DNA from: Helicobacter_D ganmani | Lineage (GTDB): Bacteria; Campylobacterota; Campylobacteria; Campylobacterales; Helicobacteraceae | DNA length: 64,000 bases | Assembly: GCF_965138225.1 (NCBI RefSeq) | Contig: NZ_CBCSAX010000002.1 | Reading direction: 5' to 3' (one strand) | Shown: one piece after another, positions 8,234-17,025 of the stretch | Layout: every line of letters starts with the position of its first letter | Numbering within the stretch: the stretch's first letter is position 1 | Program-made: the position numbers and the translations under genes | The notes under the pieces: model-generated | What the model saw: the letters and a program-made list of their open reading frames with translations, nothing else | Told to the model about the DNA's origin: nothing | Databases searched by the model: none

Positions 8234-9070
8234 TTGAAGCTGTTAAAAATTTCTCTCTTTATTCTTATTGGTTGGAATCTCACTTTATATGCGGAGATTC
8301 CGCACTTTAAACCCTATGCACAAAACTTAATCTCCAAAGGAGAATTAACACAATTTGTAATGAGTGAGAAACTAGATGGCGTGCGTGGGATTTGGAATGG
8401 CAAAAACTTAAAAACTCGCAAAGATAACCTTATTCAAGTCCCGAAGTTTTGGCTTGTGAATTTTCCTCCTTTTGTTCTTGATGGCGAATTGTGGCTGACT
8501 TACAATCACTTTGAAAAAATTTCAAGTATTGTAAGGGATTCTGTCTCTGATGAATCCAAATGGCAAGAGATGACTTATCAAGTTTTTGATGTGCGTGGGG
8601 TTTGTGAAAAATGCTCTTTAAGTGAGCGTTTAAATTATTTGGAAAATTATTTAAAGGATTTTCCAAATCCTTATATTAAAATTATCCCCCAAATTCCCAT
8701 AAAAAATCATCAACATTTAGAATCTTATTATCAAGAAATCTTAAGCAAGGGTGGGGAGGGTGTAATCTTGCGTAGGAATTCTTTCTCTGATATTGGTTAC
8801 AAGCTGAAACCTTTTGCGGACGCAGAATGTATCGTGAGAGGTTATACACAAGGCAAAGGAAAAAATATTAATGGAATCGGTGCAATTTGGTGTGAGGGTG
8901 AGGTTTTAGGAGAGAAGAAATATTTTAAAATTGGTTCGGGATTTTCTTCTGCAATGCGTCTCAATCCTCCTAAAATAGACACAATAATTACTTATAAATA
9001 TCAAGGCTATACCAAAAATAAACTTCCTAGATTCCCTATATTTTTAAGAATCAGAGAAGATGGAATCTAA
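8234..9070 (+). CDS. Periplasmic ATP-dependent DNA ligase (LigE-type)
   Basis: Minimal ATP-dependent DNA ligase made of only the adenylation and OB domains, 278 residues. The nucleotidyl-lysine motif I is SEKLDGVRG with Lys46. Other ligase motifs are FVLDGELW (motif III), GGEGVILRR (motif IV) and YKLKPF (motif V). The N terminus (about residues 1-20) is a hydrophobic signal peptide ending LTLYA, so the enzyme is probably periplasmic, as for the LigE group. The only workable start is TTG at 8234, because the ATG at 8227 meets a stop. It lies 28 bases after gdhA, with no obvious functional link. Confidence 0.88.
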   Translation: MKLLKISLFILIGWNLTLYAEIPHFKPYAQNLISKGELTQFVMSEKLDGVRGIWNGKNLKTRKDNLIQVPKFWLVNFPPFVLDGELWLTYNHFEKISSIVRDSVSDESKWQEMTYQVFDVRGVCEKCSLSERLNYLENYLKDFPNPYIKIIPQIPIKNHQHLESYYQEILSKGGEGVILRRNSFSDIGYKLKPFADAECIVRGYTQGKGKNINGIGAIWCEGEVLGEKKYFKIGSGFSSAMRLNPPKIDTIITYKYQGYTKNKLPRFPIFLRIREDGI

Positions 9071-9179
9071 ACAAGTCTTTTGATGATTGTGAATGAATCT
9101 TTTAGAGTGCTTAAATTTTTTTGCAAAATTTAATGGAAATGATGTAAAATACACTTTTTAAATATCTTTAGGATTAATT

Positions 9180-10223
9180 TTGAGAATCAAGAATTTCTTA
9201 TTTCACAGCTTTGCGCAAATCTTTTTTCCTATTTTTTTAGTATTATTTTTTATTGCTTCAGTAGTAATTTTTATCCGCATTGCAAGCGTTACTTTTGTTA
9301 TTAAAATCAGTTTTTTTGAATTGCTCTCCCTTTATTTTTATACACTTCCTACAATGATTTTTTTTGTGATACCGCTTAGTTTTTTTATCGCTTGCGTGCT
9401 TGGATTGTCTCGCCTTAGCTTTGATTATGAATTACCTGTTCTATTTGCACTTGGAATGAATCCGCAAGTGATTATTAAGATTTTTTTGCCCATTGCGTTG
9501 TTGGCTAGCTTTAGCCTTTTGATTTTATCGTTAGTCTTGACACCTTTAAGTGATGTGGCGTATCGGCAGTTTTTAGAAGAGCGCAAAAATAGTATCAATA
9601 TCAATCTGCAAGCAGGTGAGTTTGGACAAAAGCTTGACAAATGGCTTGTTTATGTGCAAAAAGGCAAGGAAGACACAAATGTTTATGAAAATATTGTGCT
9701 TTTATCCCTTGCAAAAGAAAACAACAAAGAAAATCAAGGATTAATCTTTGCAAAAGAAGCGAAAATCGTTAATTCAAATGGCACAATGGAAGTTATTTTA
9801 GAAAATGGCAAGGTTTATCGTAAGCTGGGTGAATATTTTGAAAGAATCGGATTTGAACAATTGATTTTAAGAAACGCGATTCAAGCTTTTGATGGGGCGA
9901 AGTTAGGGCTGATAGAATACTGGCAGCAAGCATTTTATTCTAATAAAAGACAAGAAAAAACAAAAAGGAATCTTAGTATGTCTATCTTGCTTTCTCTTTT
10001 TCCTTTGATGAGTCTATTTTATTATCCATTTTTAGGCATCAAGAATCCTCGCTATCAGAAAAATTATACAATTTTACAGGCAATGGCGATTGTAGGATTA
10101 TTTTATGCTTTAATGTATCTTTGCGCTAGTTATATTCCTTTGTTTGGTCTTGTGCTGTTGCCACTTGTTTGGATAGTGGTTGGTTATTGGCTCTATTGGC
10201 ACTATATTAAACGATTCTATTAG
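9180..10223 (+). CDS. lptF: LPS export permease LptF/LptG family
   Basis: Inner-membrane subunit of the LptB2FG transporter that extracts lipopolysaccharide from the inner membrane. The 347-residue protein has three N-terminal membrane segments (about residues 10-120), a periplasmic beta-jellyroll region rich in strands (ENIVLLSL, AKEAKIVNSNG), and three C-terminal membrane segments, the classic YjgP/YjgQ layout. The start is TTG at 9180. H. pylori also has a YjgP/YjgQ permease gene next to truA (recalled as HP0362-HP0361). LptF versus LptG cannot be settled here. Confidence 0.88.
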   Translation: MRIKNFLFHSFAQIFFPIFLVLFFIASVVIFIRIASVTFVIKISFFELLSLYFYTLPTMIFFVIPLSFFIACVLGLSRLSFDYELPVLFALGMNPQVIIKIFLPIALLASFSLLILSLVLTPLSDVAYRQFLEERKNSININLQAGEFGQKLDKWLVYVQKGKEDTNVYENIVLLSLAKENNKENQGLIFAKEAKIVNSNGTMEVILENGKVYRKLGEYFERIGFEQLILRNAIQAFDGAKLGLIEYWQQAFYSNKRQEKTKRNLSMSILLSLFPLMSLFYYPFLGIKNPRYQKNYTILQAMAIVGLFYALMYLCASYIPLFGLVLLPLVWIVVGYWLYWHYIKRFY

Positions 10224-10245
10224 TTTATTTAAGCTATATAAAAGA

Positions 10246-11043
10246 ATGGGTTTTGCACAAGATTCTATCAAGATTGCAATGCGGATAGCTTACAATGGAG
10301 GGGCATTTTTTGGGTTTCAAAGCCAAAAAGATGTTTTGAGTGTTAGTGGAACAATAGAAGCTGCATTGCAGAGTGTTGGAATCTTTAGTGATTTTGTTGG
10401 AAGTGGGCGCACAGATAAGGGAGTGCATGCAAGTGCGCAAGTGATTTCTTTAGAGATTCCATCTTATTGGCACAATTTGGAGCTTTTGAAACAGCATTTG
10501 AACGCAAAACTTTTCCCCTTTATTAAAATCAAGCAAATTTGGATTGTTTCGGAGGATTTTAATGCGCGATTCTCTGCTAAAAGAAGAGGATATTGTTATG
10601 TGTTAAGCAAGCAAAATTCTCCCTTTTTAAATGCTTTTAGTTTGCCTTATTCTATTCAAAATGTTGCATTATTCAAACAAGCTTTAGAGATTCTTGTGGG
10701 CACTTATGATTTTAGGGCTTTTATGAAAGTGGGCGGTTGTGGCGATGAGGATATAAACCTCCAATGCAAAGAATACAAAGCAAAATACAAGGAAATAAAA
10801 GGGCGGAGTGTGCGCACAATATATAGGACAAGGTTGCTAGAGAGGAGGCATTTTTGGATTTTGTCTTTTTGGGGAAATGGATTCTTGCGCTCGCAGATTC
10901 GTTTAATGGTTGGATTTTTGCTAGAAATTGATAAAGGGCATTTGGGTTTAGAGGAGCTTAAGGCACAATTAATGGGTAAAAAAATTTATAGAATCCCTGT
11001 CGCACCCAATGGATTATTTTTGACACGCGTAGATTATAAATAA
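10246..11043 (+). CDS. truA: tRNA pseudouridine(38-40) synthase TruA
   Basis: Converts uridines 38-40 in the tRNA anticodon arm to pseudouridine. The conserved N-terminal block is MRIAYNGGAFFGFQSQ, and the catalytic aspartate is in GSGRTDKGVHA. WGNGFLRSQIRLMVG is the C-terminal family motif. The frame is open from 10180 inside lptF. I prefer the ATG at 10246, after AAAAGA, over 10279, which would start directly at the conserved block. The gene ends shortly before a strong convergent terminator. Confidence 0.93.
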   Translation: MGFAQDSIKIAMRIAYNGGAFFGFQSQKDVLSVSGTIEAALQSVGIFSDFVGSGRTDKGVHASAQVISLEIPSYWHNLELLKQHLNAKLFPFIKIKQIWIVSEDFNARFSAKRRGYCYVLSKQNSPFLNAFSLPYSIQNVALFKQALEILVGTYDFRAFMKVGGCGDEDINLQCKEYKAKYKEIKGRSVRTIYRTRLLERRHFWILSFWGNGFLRSQIRLMVGFLLEIDKGHLGLEELKAQLMGKKIYRIPVAPNGLFLTRVDYK

Positions 11044-11068
11044 ATGGGATTGACCTTAAGCATAAAAG

Positions 11069-11097
11069 TTTCAAGCCAAAGTTATTTTGGCTTGAAA
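11069..11097. terminator. Strong bidirectional terminator between truA and ccpA
   Basis: Perfect 12-bp inverted repeat TTTCAAGCCAAA / TTTGGCTTGAAA with a five-base loop, placed between two convergent genes. On the minus strand it is followed by CTTTTATG, a short T-run. Confidence 0.8.
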
Positions 11098-11111
11098 GCA
11101 AGAATCGCAAA

Positions 11112-12143
11112 TTATAATTCTGGTTTAGGTGTTTTATCTGTAGCAATAGGTAGCTGTGGATAAATAACTTGTGGTTTTTCACCGCTTAGGCTTTGCAAGA
11201 AAGTTGCAATTTGTTTAGCTTCTTTGTTGCTGATATTGATTCCAAGTTGAATGCTCCCCATTTCTTTGATTGCGTCAGTTAAGCTCCAAATTGCTCCATT
11301 ATGGAAGTAAGGCGCAGTTTCAGCAATATTTCTTAAAGTAGGTGTTTTAACCATACCATTTGCATCCCCTTTGAAATCTCCTAAATCCGCAAATTTATAT
11401 TTTCCTGCGACCTCAAAAGATTGCATACTTCCACCAAGATTTACGCCTGTATGACATGCAGCACAACCTTTGTCTAAGAAAACTTGCAAACCTTCTTTTT
11501 CTGCTTTACTAAGTGCTTTGTCATCACCATTTAAAAACGCATCGTAGCGAGAAGGAGTGATTAATGTGCGCTCAAAAGTTGCAATTGCATCTGCGATATT
11601 ATCGAAAGTTACTCCACTTCTGCCATAGATTTTTTTAAATTCTGATTGATATTCTGGTAGAGAAGAGATTTTTTGAACAGCAAGTTTCGCAGGTGTTGCC
11701 ATTTCTGGTTCTGCTTCAATAGGTCCTTTGGCTTGGTCAGCTAAATCTCCTGCGCGTCCGTCCCAAAATTGTGCAGAGTTTAGCACAGAATTATAAACTG
11801 TAGGTGAGTTGAGATGGTGTGGATTGGCTACCCATTTGTGTCCAACTGCTGCAGAAATTCCGTCTGCGCCACCTAAGCCCAAGTTATGACAGGTATTACA
11901 AGAAATCAAACCACTTTTAGAAAGACGAGGTTCGAAATAAAGTTTTTTACCTAATTCTGCTTTTTCTTGAGAGAATGCACTAAACTTTACCCCATACTCT
12001 TTAAGCATAGCTTCTATGCCCGCTTGGTCTTTTGGTAGTGGCACTAATCCACTATCTTTTGCTTGACTAAGAAGGTCAGCTGCACTAAGTGTGAGAGTGG
12101 AAGCAACTAAGATTGATGACAATGAGACAATAAAATGTTTCAT
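11112..12143 (-). CDS. ccpA: Di-heme cytochrome c peroxidase
   Basis: Periplasmic enzyme that reduces hydrogen peroxide with electrons from cytochrome c. The N terminus is a signal peptide of about 21 residues ending LSAA. Two heme c sites are visible: CNTCH (Cys82/Cys85) and CAACH (Cys227/Cys230). The 343-residue length is standard for the CcpA/MauG family. AAAGGAGT precedes the ATG. H. pylori has one such enzyme (recalled as HP1461). It follows acnB on the same strand, but a terminator-like hairpin and about 210 bases separate them, so it is probably transcribed alone. Confidence 0.93.
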   Translation of the reverse strand: MKHFIVSLSSILVASTLTLSAADLLSQAKDSGLVPLPKDQAGIEAMLKEYGVKFSAFSQEKAELGKKLYFEPRLSKSGLISCNTCHNLGLGGADGISAAVGHKWVANPHHLNSPTVYNSVLNSAQFWDGRAGDLADQAKGPIEAEPEMATPAKLAVQKISSLPEYQSEFKKIYGRSGVTFDNIADAIATFERTLITPSRYDAFLNGDDKALSKAEKEGLQVFLDKGCAACHTGVNLGGSMQSFEVAGKYKFADLGDFKGDANGMVKTPTLRNIAETAPYFHNGAIWSLTDAIKEMGSIQLGINISNKEAKQIATFLQSLSGEKPQVIYPQLPIATDKTPKPEL

Positions 12144-12320
12144 TTAAACTCCTTTTTGAAAGTATTGCATTGATTGATAAGACAATCAAAAAATTTTATC
12201 TTATATAGACTTTTGAAAATATTAATTAAAGAATAAAAATTTTCTTTTGTAATTTATGTATTTTAGGATAAGAAAGCGGAATATTCATAAATTTAAAAAG
12301 TTGGCTTTAAGAATAAGAAA

Positions 12321-12352
12321 TTTGGAATCTAGGAAAGTTCCTAAATTCCAAA
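12321..12352 (-). terminator. Terminator after acnB
   Basis: Imperfect hairpin TTTGGAATCTAGG / CCTAAATTCCAAA with one mismatch, just beyond the acnB stop codon. On the minus strand it is followed by a T-rich tail (TTTCTTATTC). Confidence 0.65.
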
Positions 12353-12357
12353 TAGAA

Positions 12358-14907
12358 TCAAACTAAAGTGTAATCTTCAATGAGATTGAAGTTTAAATAG
12401 CGGTAGATTTGGGATTCTTTCCCTTCTATTTTTTTAGGAATCAAATCTAGATATTCTTGTTTAGTTGGAATCTTGCCTAATAATGCACAGATAGCCGCTA
12501 ATTCCGCACTTCCAAGATAGACTTGCGCACCTTTGCCCATACGATTGTCAAAATTTCTAGTAGAAGTTGAGAAAACTACTGCTTCATCTCGGACGCGTGC
12601 TTGATTTCCCATACATAGACTACAACCAGGAATCTCAATCCTCGCTCCTGCCGCTCCAAAGAGCGAATAATACCCCTCATCTACTAATTGTTTTGCGTCC
12701 ATTTTGGTAGGTGGTGTTACCCAAAGCGTTGTGGGTACCATACCTTCGTCTTTCAATACTTCCCCTAGTGCGCGATAATGTCCAATATTTGTCATACAGC
12801 TTCCCACGAAAACTTCATCAATTTTGTGTGGTCGTTTGGAATCTGCTAGAATCTCGCTTAGTGTAGCAACATCATCGGGGTCATTTGGGCAAGCCAAGAT
12901 TGGTTCGGTAATTTCGTTTAGATTAATTTCAATCACAGCAGCATATTCGGCATTGGAATCTGCTTTGAGAAGAGTTGGATTGTCAATCCAATCTTGCATT
13001 CTTTTTGCTCTACGTTCTAATGTTTTTGCATCTTGATAGCCTGCCTGAATCATTGCATTAATAAGAGTAATGTTGGATTTTAGATATTCAATAATAGGCT
13101 CTTTGTTGAGAGCAACGGTGCAAGCTGCCGCACTTCTTTCTGCGCTTGCATCACTTAATTCAAAAGCTTGTTCTACTTTTAAATCTGGCAAACCCTCAAT
13201 TTCCAAGATTTTTCCGCTAAAAATATTCTTTTTGCCCTTTTTTTCCACCGTGAGCAAGCCTTTTTTGATTGCATAATAAGGAATCGCATTGACTAAATCA
13301 CGTAAAGTAATGCCGGGTTGGAGTTTGCCACTGAAGCGCACGAGTACGGATTCAGGCATATCTAATGGCATAGAACCTGTAACAGCGGCAAAAGCAACTA
13401 ATCCACTTCCAGCAGGAAAACTAATGCCAATAGGGAATCTCGTGTGAGAATCTCCTCCTGTTCCTACAGTGTCTGGTAGCACCATACGATTCAACCACGA
13501 GTGAATTACTCCATCCCCGGGACGCAATGCAACACCTCCGCGACTACTCATAAATTGTGGCAAACTAGCGTGAAGTTTGACATCTGCAGGTTTTGGGTAT
13601 GCTGCGGTATGGCAGAAGCTTTGTAATACAAAATCTGCACTAAATCCTAATGATGCAAGTTCTTTCACTTCATCTCTTGTCATTGCTCCTGTGGTATCTT
13701 GACTACCAACGGTTGTAACAAGTGGCTCACAATAAGTTCCGGGTAAAATTCCTTCTACTCCGCAAGCGCGTCCTACCATTTTTTGTGCCAATGTAAAGCC
13801 TTTTGCGTTAGACTTTGGAGTTTGTGGTTTAGCAAAAATTTCTTCTTTTGGCATTCCTAGTGCTTCTCTTGCTTTTGCAGTAAGTCCTCTTCCAATAATG
13901 AGATTGATTCTGCCACCCGCGCGAATCTCATCGGCTAAAGTAGTGGGCTTGAAATCAAATTTAGATACAACAGCACCATTTTTGTGGATTTCACCTTTGA
14001 AAGGATAAATTTCAATTACATCTCCCTCGTTTAGCTCTGTTACAGGTGCGATGATTGGCAAACAACCACTATCTTCACAAGTATTAAAGAAAATTGGAGC
14101 AATCACTCCACCAATGACTAACCCCCCAGCTTTTTTATTAGGAATATAGGGGATTTCGCGCCCCATATGCCACACAAGTGAATTGCAAGCAGATTTTCTT
14201 GAGCTACCTGTGCCGACAACATCTCCAACATAGACAAGCGGATGTCCTTTTTTCTTGAGTTCTGCGATTCTACCAAAAGCATTTTGTGTGCGACTTTTTA
14301 GCATTGCTTGTGCGTGCAATGGAATATCACTACGCGTAAAGGCATCTCCTGCTGGGCTTAAGTCGTCCGTGTTTGTCTCGCCATCTATTTTGAAAACAGT
14401 TGCAGTGATTTTTTCTTCTAATGCGGGTTTATTTAAAAACCACTCTGCATTTGCCCAAGATTGCAAAACTTCCTTTGCAAAAGTGTTACTTTTTGAAATC
14501 TCTACGATTTCATTAAAAGCATCATACACAAGCAAAGTATGCTTAAGTGCCTCTGCTGCTGTTTTTGCGGAATCTTTGTCGCTAGATTTTAGGGCTTTGA
14601 TAAGCGGTTGAATATTGTATCCTCCAAGCATTGTGCCAAGTAGTTGAATCGCAGATGTTTTAGAGATTCCCTCTACATTGATTTTGCCCTCTACAATAGA
14701 ATCTAAAAATTCTGCTTTGACTTTTGCTGCCTCATCTACTCCGGGATTAACGCGATGGGAGAGCAACTCTATTAATTCTTTTGTATGCTCACCTTTTTTG
14801 AGCAATTCAATAATTTCTAAAGTTTGTTCTTTGCTCAATGGAAGTGGTGGAATATTTTGTTTCGCACGCTCATTGACTAATTTATTATATTCTTCAAAAA
14901 AACTCAT
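12358..14907 (-). CDS. acnB: Aconitate hydratase B
   Basis: TCA-cycle [4Fe-4S] enzyme that interconverts citrate and isocitrate. The 849-residue length is typical of AcnB, with the small swivel domain toward the N terminus and a HEAT-like N-terminal region (EYNKLVNERAKQNIPPLPLSKEQT). Cluster ligands are expected in GSCMTNIGHYR and GCSLCMGNQAR near the C terminus. The ATG at 14907 follows AAGGGGAAC. The region upstream to 15109 is very AT-rich and probably carries divergent promoters for acnB and cysK. Confidence 0.97.
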   Translation of the reverse strand: MSFFEEYNKLVNERAKQNIPPLPLSKEQTLEIIELLKKGEHTKELIELLSHRVNPGVDEAAKVKAEFLDSIVEGKINVEGISKTSAIQLLGTMLGGYNIQPLIKALKSSDKDSAKTAAEALKHTLLVYDAFNEIVEISKSNTFAKEVLQSWANAEWFLNKPALEEKITATVFKIDGETNTDDLSPAGDAFTRSDIPLHAQAMLKSRTQNAFGRIAELKKKGHPLVYVGDVVGTGSSRKSACNSLVWHMGREIPYIPNKKAGGLVIGGVIAPIFFNTCEDSGCLPIIAPVTELNEGDVIEIYPFKGEIHKNGAVVSKFDFKPTTLADEIRAGGRINLIIGRGLTAKAREALGMPKEEIFAKPQTPKSNAKGFTLAQKMVGRACGVEGILPGTYCEPLVTTVGSQDTTGAMTRDEVKELASLGFSADFVLQSFCHTAAYPKPADVKLHASLPQFMSSRGGVALRPGDGVIHSWLNRMVLPDTVGTGGDSHTRFPIGISFPAGSGLVAFAAVTGSMPLDMPESVLVRFSGKLQPGITLRDLVNAIPYYAIKKGLLTVEKKGKKNIFSGKILEIEGLPDLKVEQAFELSDASAERSAAACTVALNKEPIIEYLKSNITLINAMIQAGYQDAKTLERRAKRMQDWIDNPTLLKADSNAEYAAVIEINLNEITEPILACPNDPDDVATLSEILADSKRPHKIDEVFVGSCMTNIGHYRALGEVLKDEGMVPTTLWVTPPTKMDAKQLVDEGYYSLFGAAGARIEIPGCSLCMGNQARVRDEAVVFSTSTRNFDNRMGKGAQVYLGSAELAAICALLGKIPTKQEYLDLIPKKIEGKESQIYRYLNFNLIEDYTLV

Positions 14908-15109
14908 TTGTTCCCCTTGTTAGTAATGTCAAATCTAATAATACAAAATTTTCCATTCAATTATGCACATTTAGATAAATTTTTTTTAATCTTTTTTAGT
15001 GAATTGTGTAAAATCGTTAATTATTTTAATTTTATTTTAATTTTTAATATAATATAAAATATATGAAATAATAAAATATGATAAGTAAGCCTTAAAGGAG
15101 ATTCAGTTA

Positions 15110-15166
15110 ATGCTGTATTACAGAATTATTATTTTAATAAATTTACTTTTTAAGGATAGAAAATGA
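15110..15166 (+). CDS. Possible 18-residue leader ORF coupled to cysK
   Basis: ATG at 15110, nine bases after AAAGGAG (15094-15100), opens a frame encoding MLYYRIIILINLLFKDRK. Its TGA overlaps the cysK ATG as ATGA. The good ribosome-binding site and stop-start overlap suggest translation coupled to cysK. The peptide lacks cysteine, so it is not a simple cysteine-attenuation leader. It could instead be chance in AT-rich DNA. Confidence 0.4.
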   Translation: MLYYRIIILINLLFKDRK

Positions 15167-16083
15167 AAGTGATTCATTCCATTGCAGAAGTGATTGGTAA
15201 AACTCCCCTTTTGAAAATGCGCACATTATCCAATGAGGCAGGGGCAAATATTTATGCTAAATGCGAATTTTTAAATCCTAGTGGTTCGGTCAAAGATAGA
15301 ATCGCACTTGGTATGATTGAAGAAGCGTTAAAGAGTGGCACGATTCATCAAAATACTACAATCATTGAGCCAACAAGCGGGAACACGGGAATTGGACTTG
15401 CGTCTATTTGTGCAGCAAAAGGTATTAAGTTAATCCTTACAATGCCAGAATCTATGAGTATTGAACGTAGAAGATTAATGGCAGCATTGGGCGCAAAACT
15501 TGTTTTAACCCCAAAAGAGCAAGGAATGAAAGGAGCAGTTAATCGTGCAGCAGAATTACATAAAGAAATTGAAAATTCATTTATTTTGCAACAATTTGAA
15601 AATTTTGCTAATCCTAAAAGCCATCGTGAAACCACTGCATCAGAGATTTTAAACGCGCTAGAAAAAGTAGATGTACTTGTTTCTGCTGTGGGCACAGGGG
15701 GGACATTAAGCGGTGTAGGTGAGGTGTTAAAGAAAAAAAATCCAAATGCTAAAATTATCGCCGTAGAACCCATTAACTCTCCTGTGCTTAGTGGTGGGCA
15801 GCCCGGAGCACATAAGATTCAAGGAATTGGAGCGGGATTTGTTCCAAAAATTTTGCAAACAGATTTGATTGATGAAATTTTGAAAGTAGATGTGGAGTGG
15901 GCGATTGCAGAATCTCGTAAAGCGGCGTTGCAAGAAGGAATCTTGATTGGAATCTCAAGTGGTGCAAATTTATGGGCGGCAAGGGAAATAGCCAAAAAAT
16001 ATCCAAATGCCAATATTGTAACATTCCTTTGCGATACTGGTGAGAGATATTTAAGCACAGATTTATACGAAGTAGGGGAGTAA
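15163..16083 (+). CDS. cysK: Cysteine synthase (O-acetylserine sulfhydrylase)
   Basis: PLP enzyme that makes cysteine from O-acetylserine and sulfide. The PLP lysine is Lys44 in NPSGSVKDR. PTSGNTGIGLA binds substrate and the GTGGTLSG loop binds the cofactor phosphate. The 306-residue length is normal for CysK. AAGGA is well spaced before the ATG at 15163. The substrate-making serine acetyltransferase cysE is also in the window (36796-37494), although not linked. CysM and cystathionine beta-synthase are related alternatives, but the short length without a regulatory domain favours CysK. Confidence 0.93.
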   Translation: MKVIHSIAEVIGKTPLLKMRTLSNEAGANIYAKCEFLNPSGSVKDRIALGMIEEALKSGTIHQNTTIIEPTSGNTGIGLASICAAKGIKLILTMPESMSIERRRLMAALGAKLVLTPKEQGMKGAVNRAAELHKEIENSFILQQFENFANPKSHRETTASEILNALEKVDVLVSAVGTGGTLSGVGEVLKKKNPNAKIIAVEPINSPVLSGGQPGAHKIQGIGAGFVPKILQTDLIDEILKVDVEWAIAESRKAALQEGILIGISSGANLWAAREIAKKYPNANIVTFLCDTGERYLSTDLYEVGE

Positions 16084-16226
16084 TCTCTTGAAGACTTCAA
16101 AAAGTATCCTTGTAAGTTAAACCAAATTTGCTTTAAAATTTTTGCTGTTTGTAATGAATATTAGTAACATTGTTAATTGAAATTTTTAACTTTTTTAATT
16201 ATTTATTGACAAGAAAAAGCAAATTT

Positions 16227-16248
16227 GTTAGTCTTTAAAGACACTAAC
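16227..16248. promoter_or_regulatory. Imperfect palindrome upstream of acetate transporter
   Basis: GTTAGTCTTTAAAGACACTAAC is a near-perfect palindrome (two bases missing from the left arm), ending about 18 bases before the ATG at 16267. A TTGAC sequence (16206-16210) lies just upstream. The position fits an operator, but no regulator is identified. Confidence 0.35.
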
Positions 16249-16266
16249 TAAAATTAGGAGGATATT

Positions 16267-16863
16267 ATGAAAGAAGTTCAAGAGGTAAAGGTTTTAGTGG
16301 CAGATCCTTCTGCATTAGGTCTGTTTGGTTTAGCAGTGATTACATTGGTTGCTTCTTCTAGCAAGCTTGGAATTACCTTAGGAGTTTCTTTGGTGATTCC
16401 TTGGGCAATTTTTCTTGGTGCGACAGCACAACTCATTGCGTGTTTCAATGATTTCAAACATAATAATACCTTTGGAGCAACTGCTTTTGGGGCGTATGCG
16501 CTTTTTTGGTATGCAATGGGAATGACTTGGTTAATACAAAATGGAGTTTTTGGTGAGAAGTTAGTAAGTAGTGCTGATGCAAAACAATTGGGATTTGCTT
16601 TTGTGGCTTATTTGATTTTTACATTATTTATGACGATTGGCGCGCTAAAAACACATAAAGTTTTATTTCTCATTTTTGTTTTGATAGATTTTTTGTTTAT
16701 TGGTTTATCTTTGGATTCCTTTAATATTCTATCTGGGTTTGCACATAGCTTGGCAGCTTATTCTGAATTTGGTATTGCTTTATTATCGTTTTATGGCTGT
16801 GGGGCTTCTGTATTGAATATTCATTTTGGCAAAGTTGTTTTGCCTGTGGGAAAATTCCAATAA
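16267..16863 (+). CDS. satP: Acetate/succinate transporter (SatP/GPR1/FUN34/YaaH family)
   Basis: Six-helix inner-membrane protein of a family that moves acetate and other small carboxylates. The N-terminal signature appears as DPSALGLFGLA (NPAPLGL in E. coli SatP). Six hydrophobic segments are visible across 198 residues, with the conserved FGATAFGAYALFW between the second and third. AGGAGG is well placed before the ATG. The gene stands alone between cysK and an EF-hand gene. Acetate is the expected substrate by family, but this is not shown by the sequence. Confidence 0.88.
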   Translation: MKEVQEVKVLVADPSALGLFGLAVITLVASSSKLGITLGVSLVIPWAIFLGATAQLIACFNDFKHNNTFGATAFGAYALFWYAMGMTWLIQNGVFGEKLVSSADAKQLGFAFVAYLIFTLFMTIGALKTHKVLFLIFVLIDFLFIGLSLDSFNILSGFAHSLAAYSEFGIALLSFYGCGASVLNIHFGKVVLPVGKFQ

Positions 16864-16883
16864 TCCCAAAAATACACCATAAA

Positions 16884-16915
16884 GAATCCTTGAGTAAATT
16901 TTTACTTAAGGATTC
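16884..16915 (+). terminator. Hairpin after satP
   Basis: Inverted repeat GAATCCTTGAGTAAA / TTTACTTAAGGATTC, a 15-bp stem with one G-T pair and a two-base central loop, 21 bases after the satP stop. There is no immediate T-run, but the stem itself is stable. Confidence 0.55.
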
Positions 16916-16940
16916 AAGCTTCTTTGAAATAAAAATCTTT

Positions 16941-16956
16941 TGGAATACTTTTTGCT
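16941..16956 (+). promoter_or_regulatory. Sigma-54 promoter element of second EF-hand gene
   Basis: TGGAATACTTTTTGCT has the exact GG-N10-GC spacing of a -24/-12 promoter and the same TGGAAT left half as the flgL element at 2136. It lies about 70 bases before the ATG at 17026. Confidence 0.7.
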
Positions 16957-17025
16957 TGGTTAAGTTTTAAAAATAAGGAATTAAAGTTTCGTCAAGGATA
17001 GACTTTCTTAAAAAAGAGGTATAAA

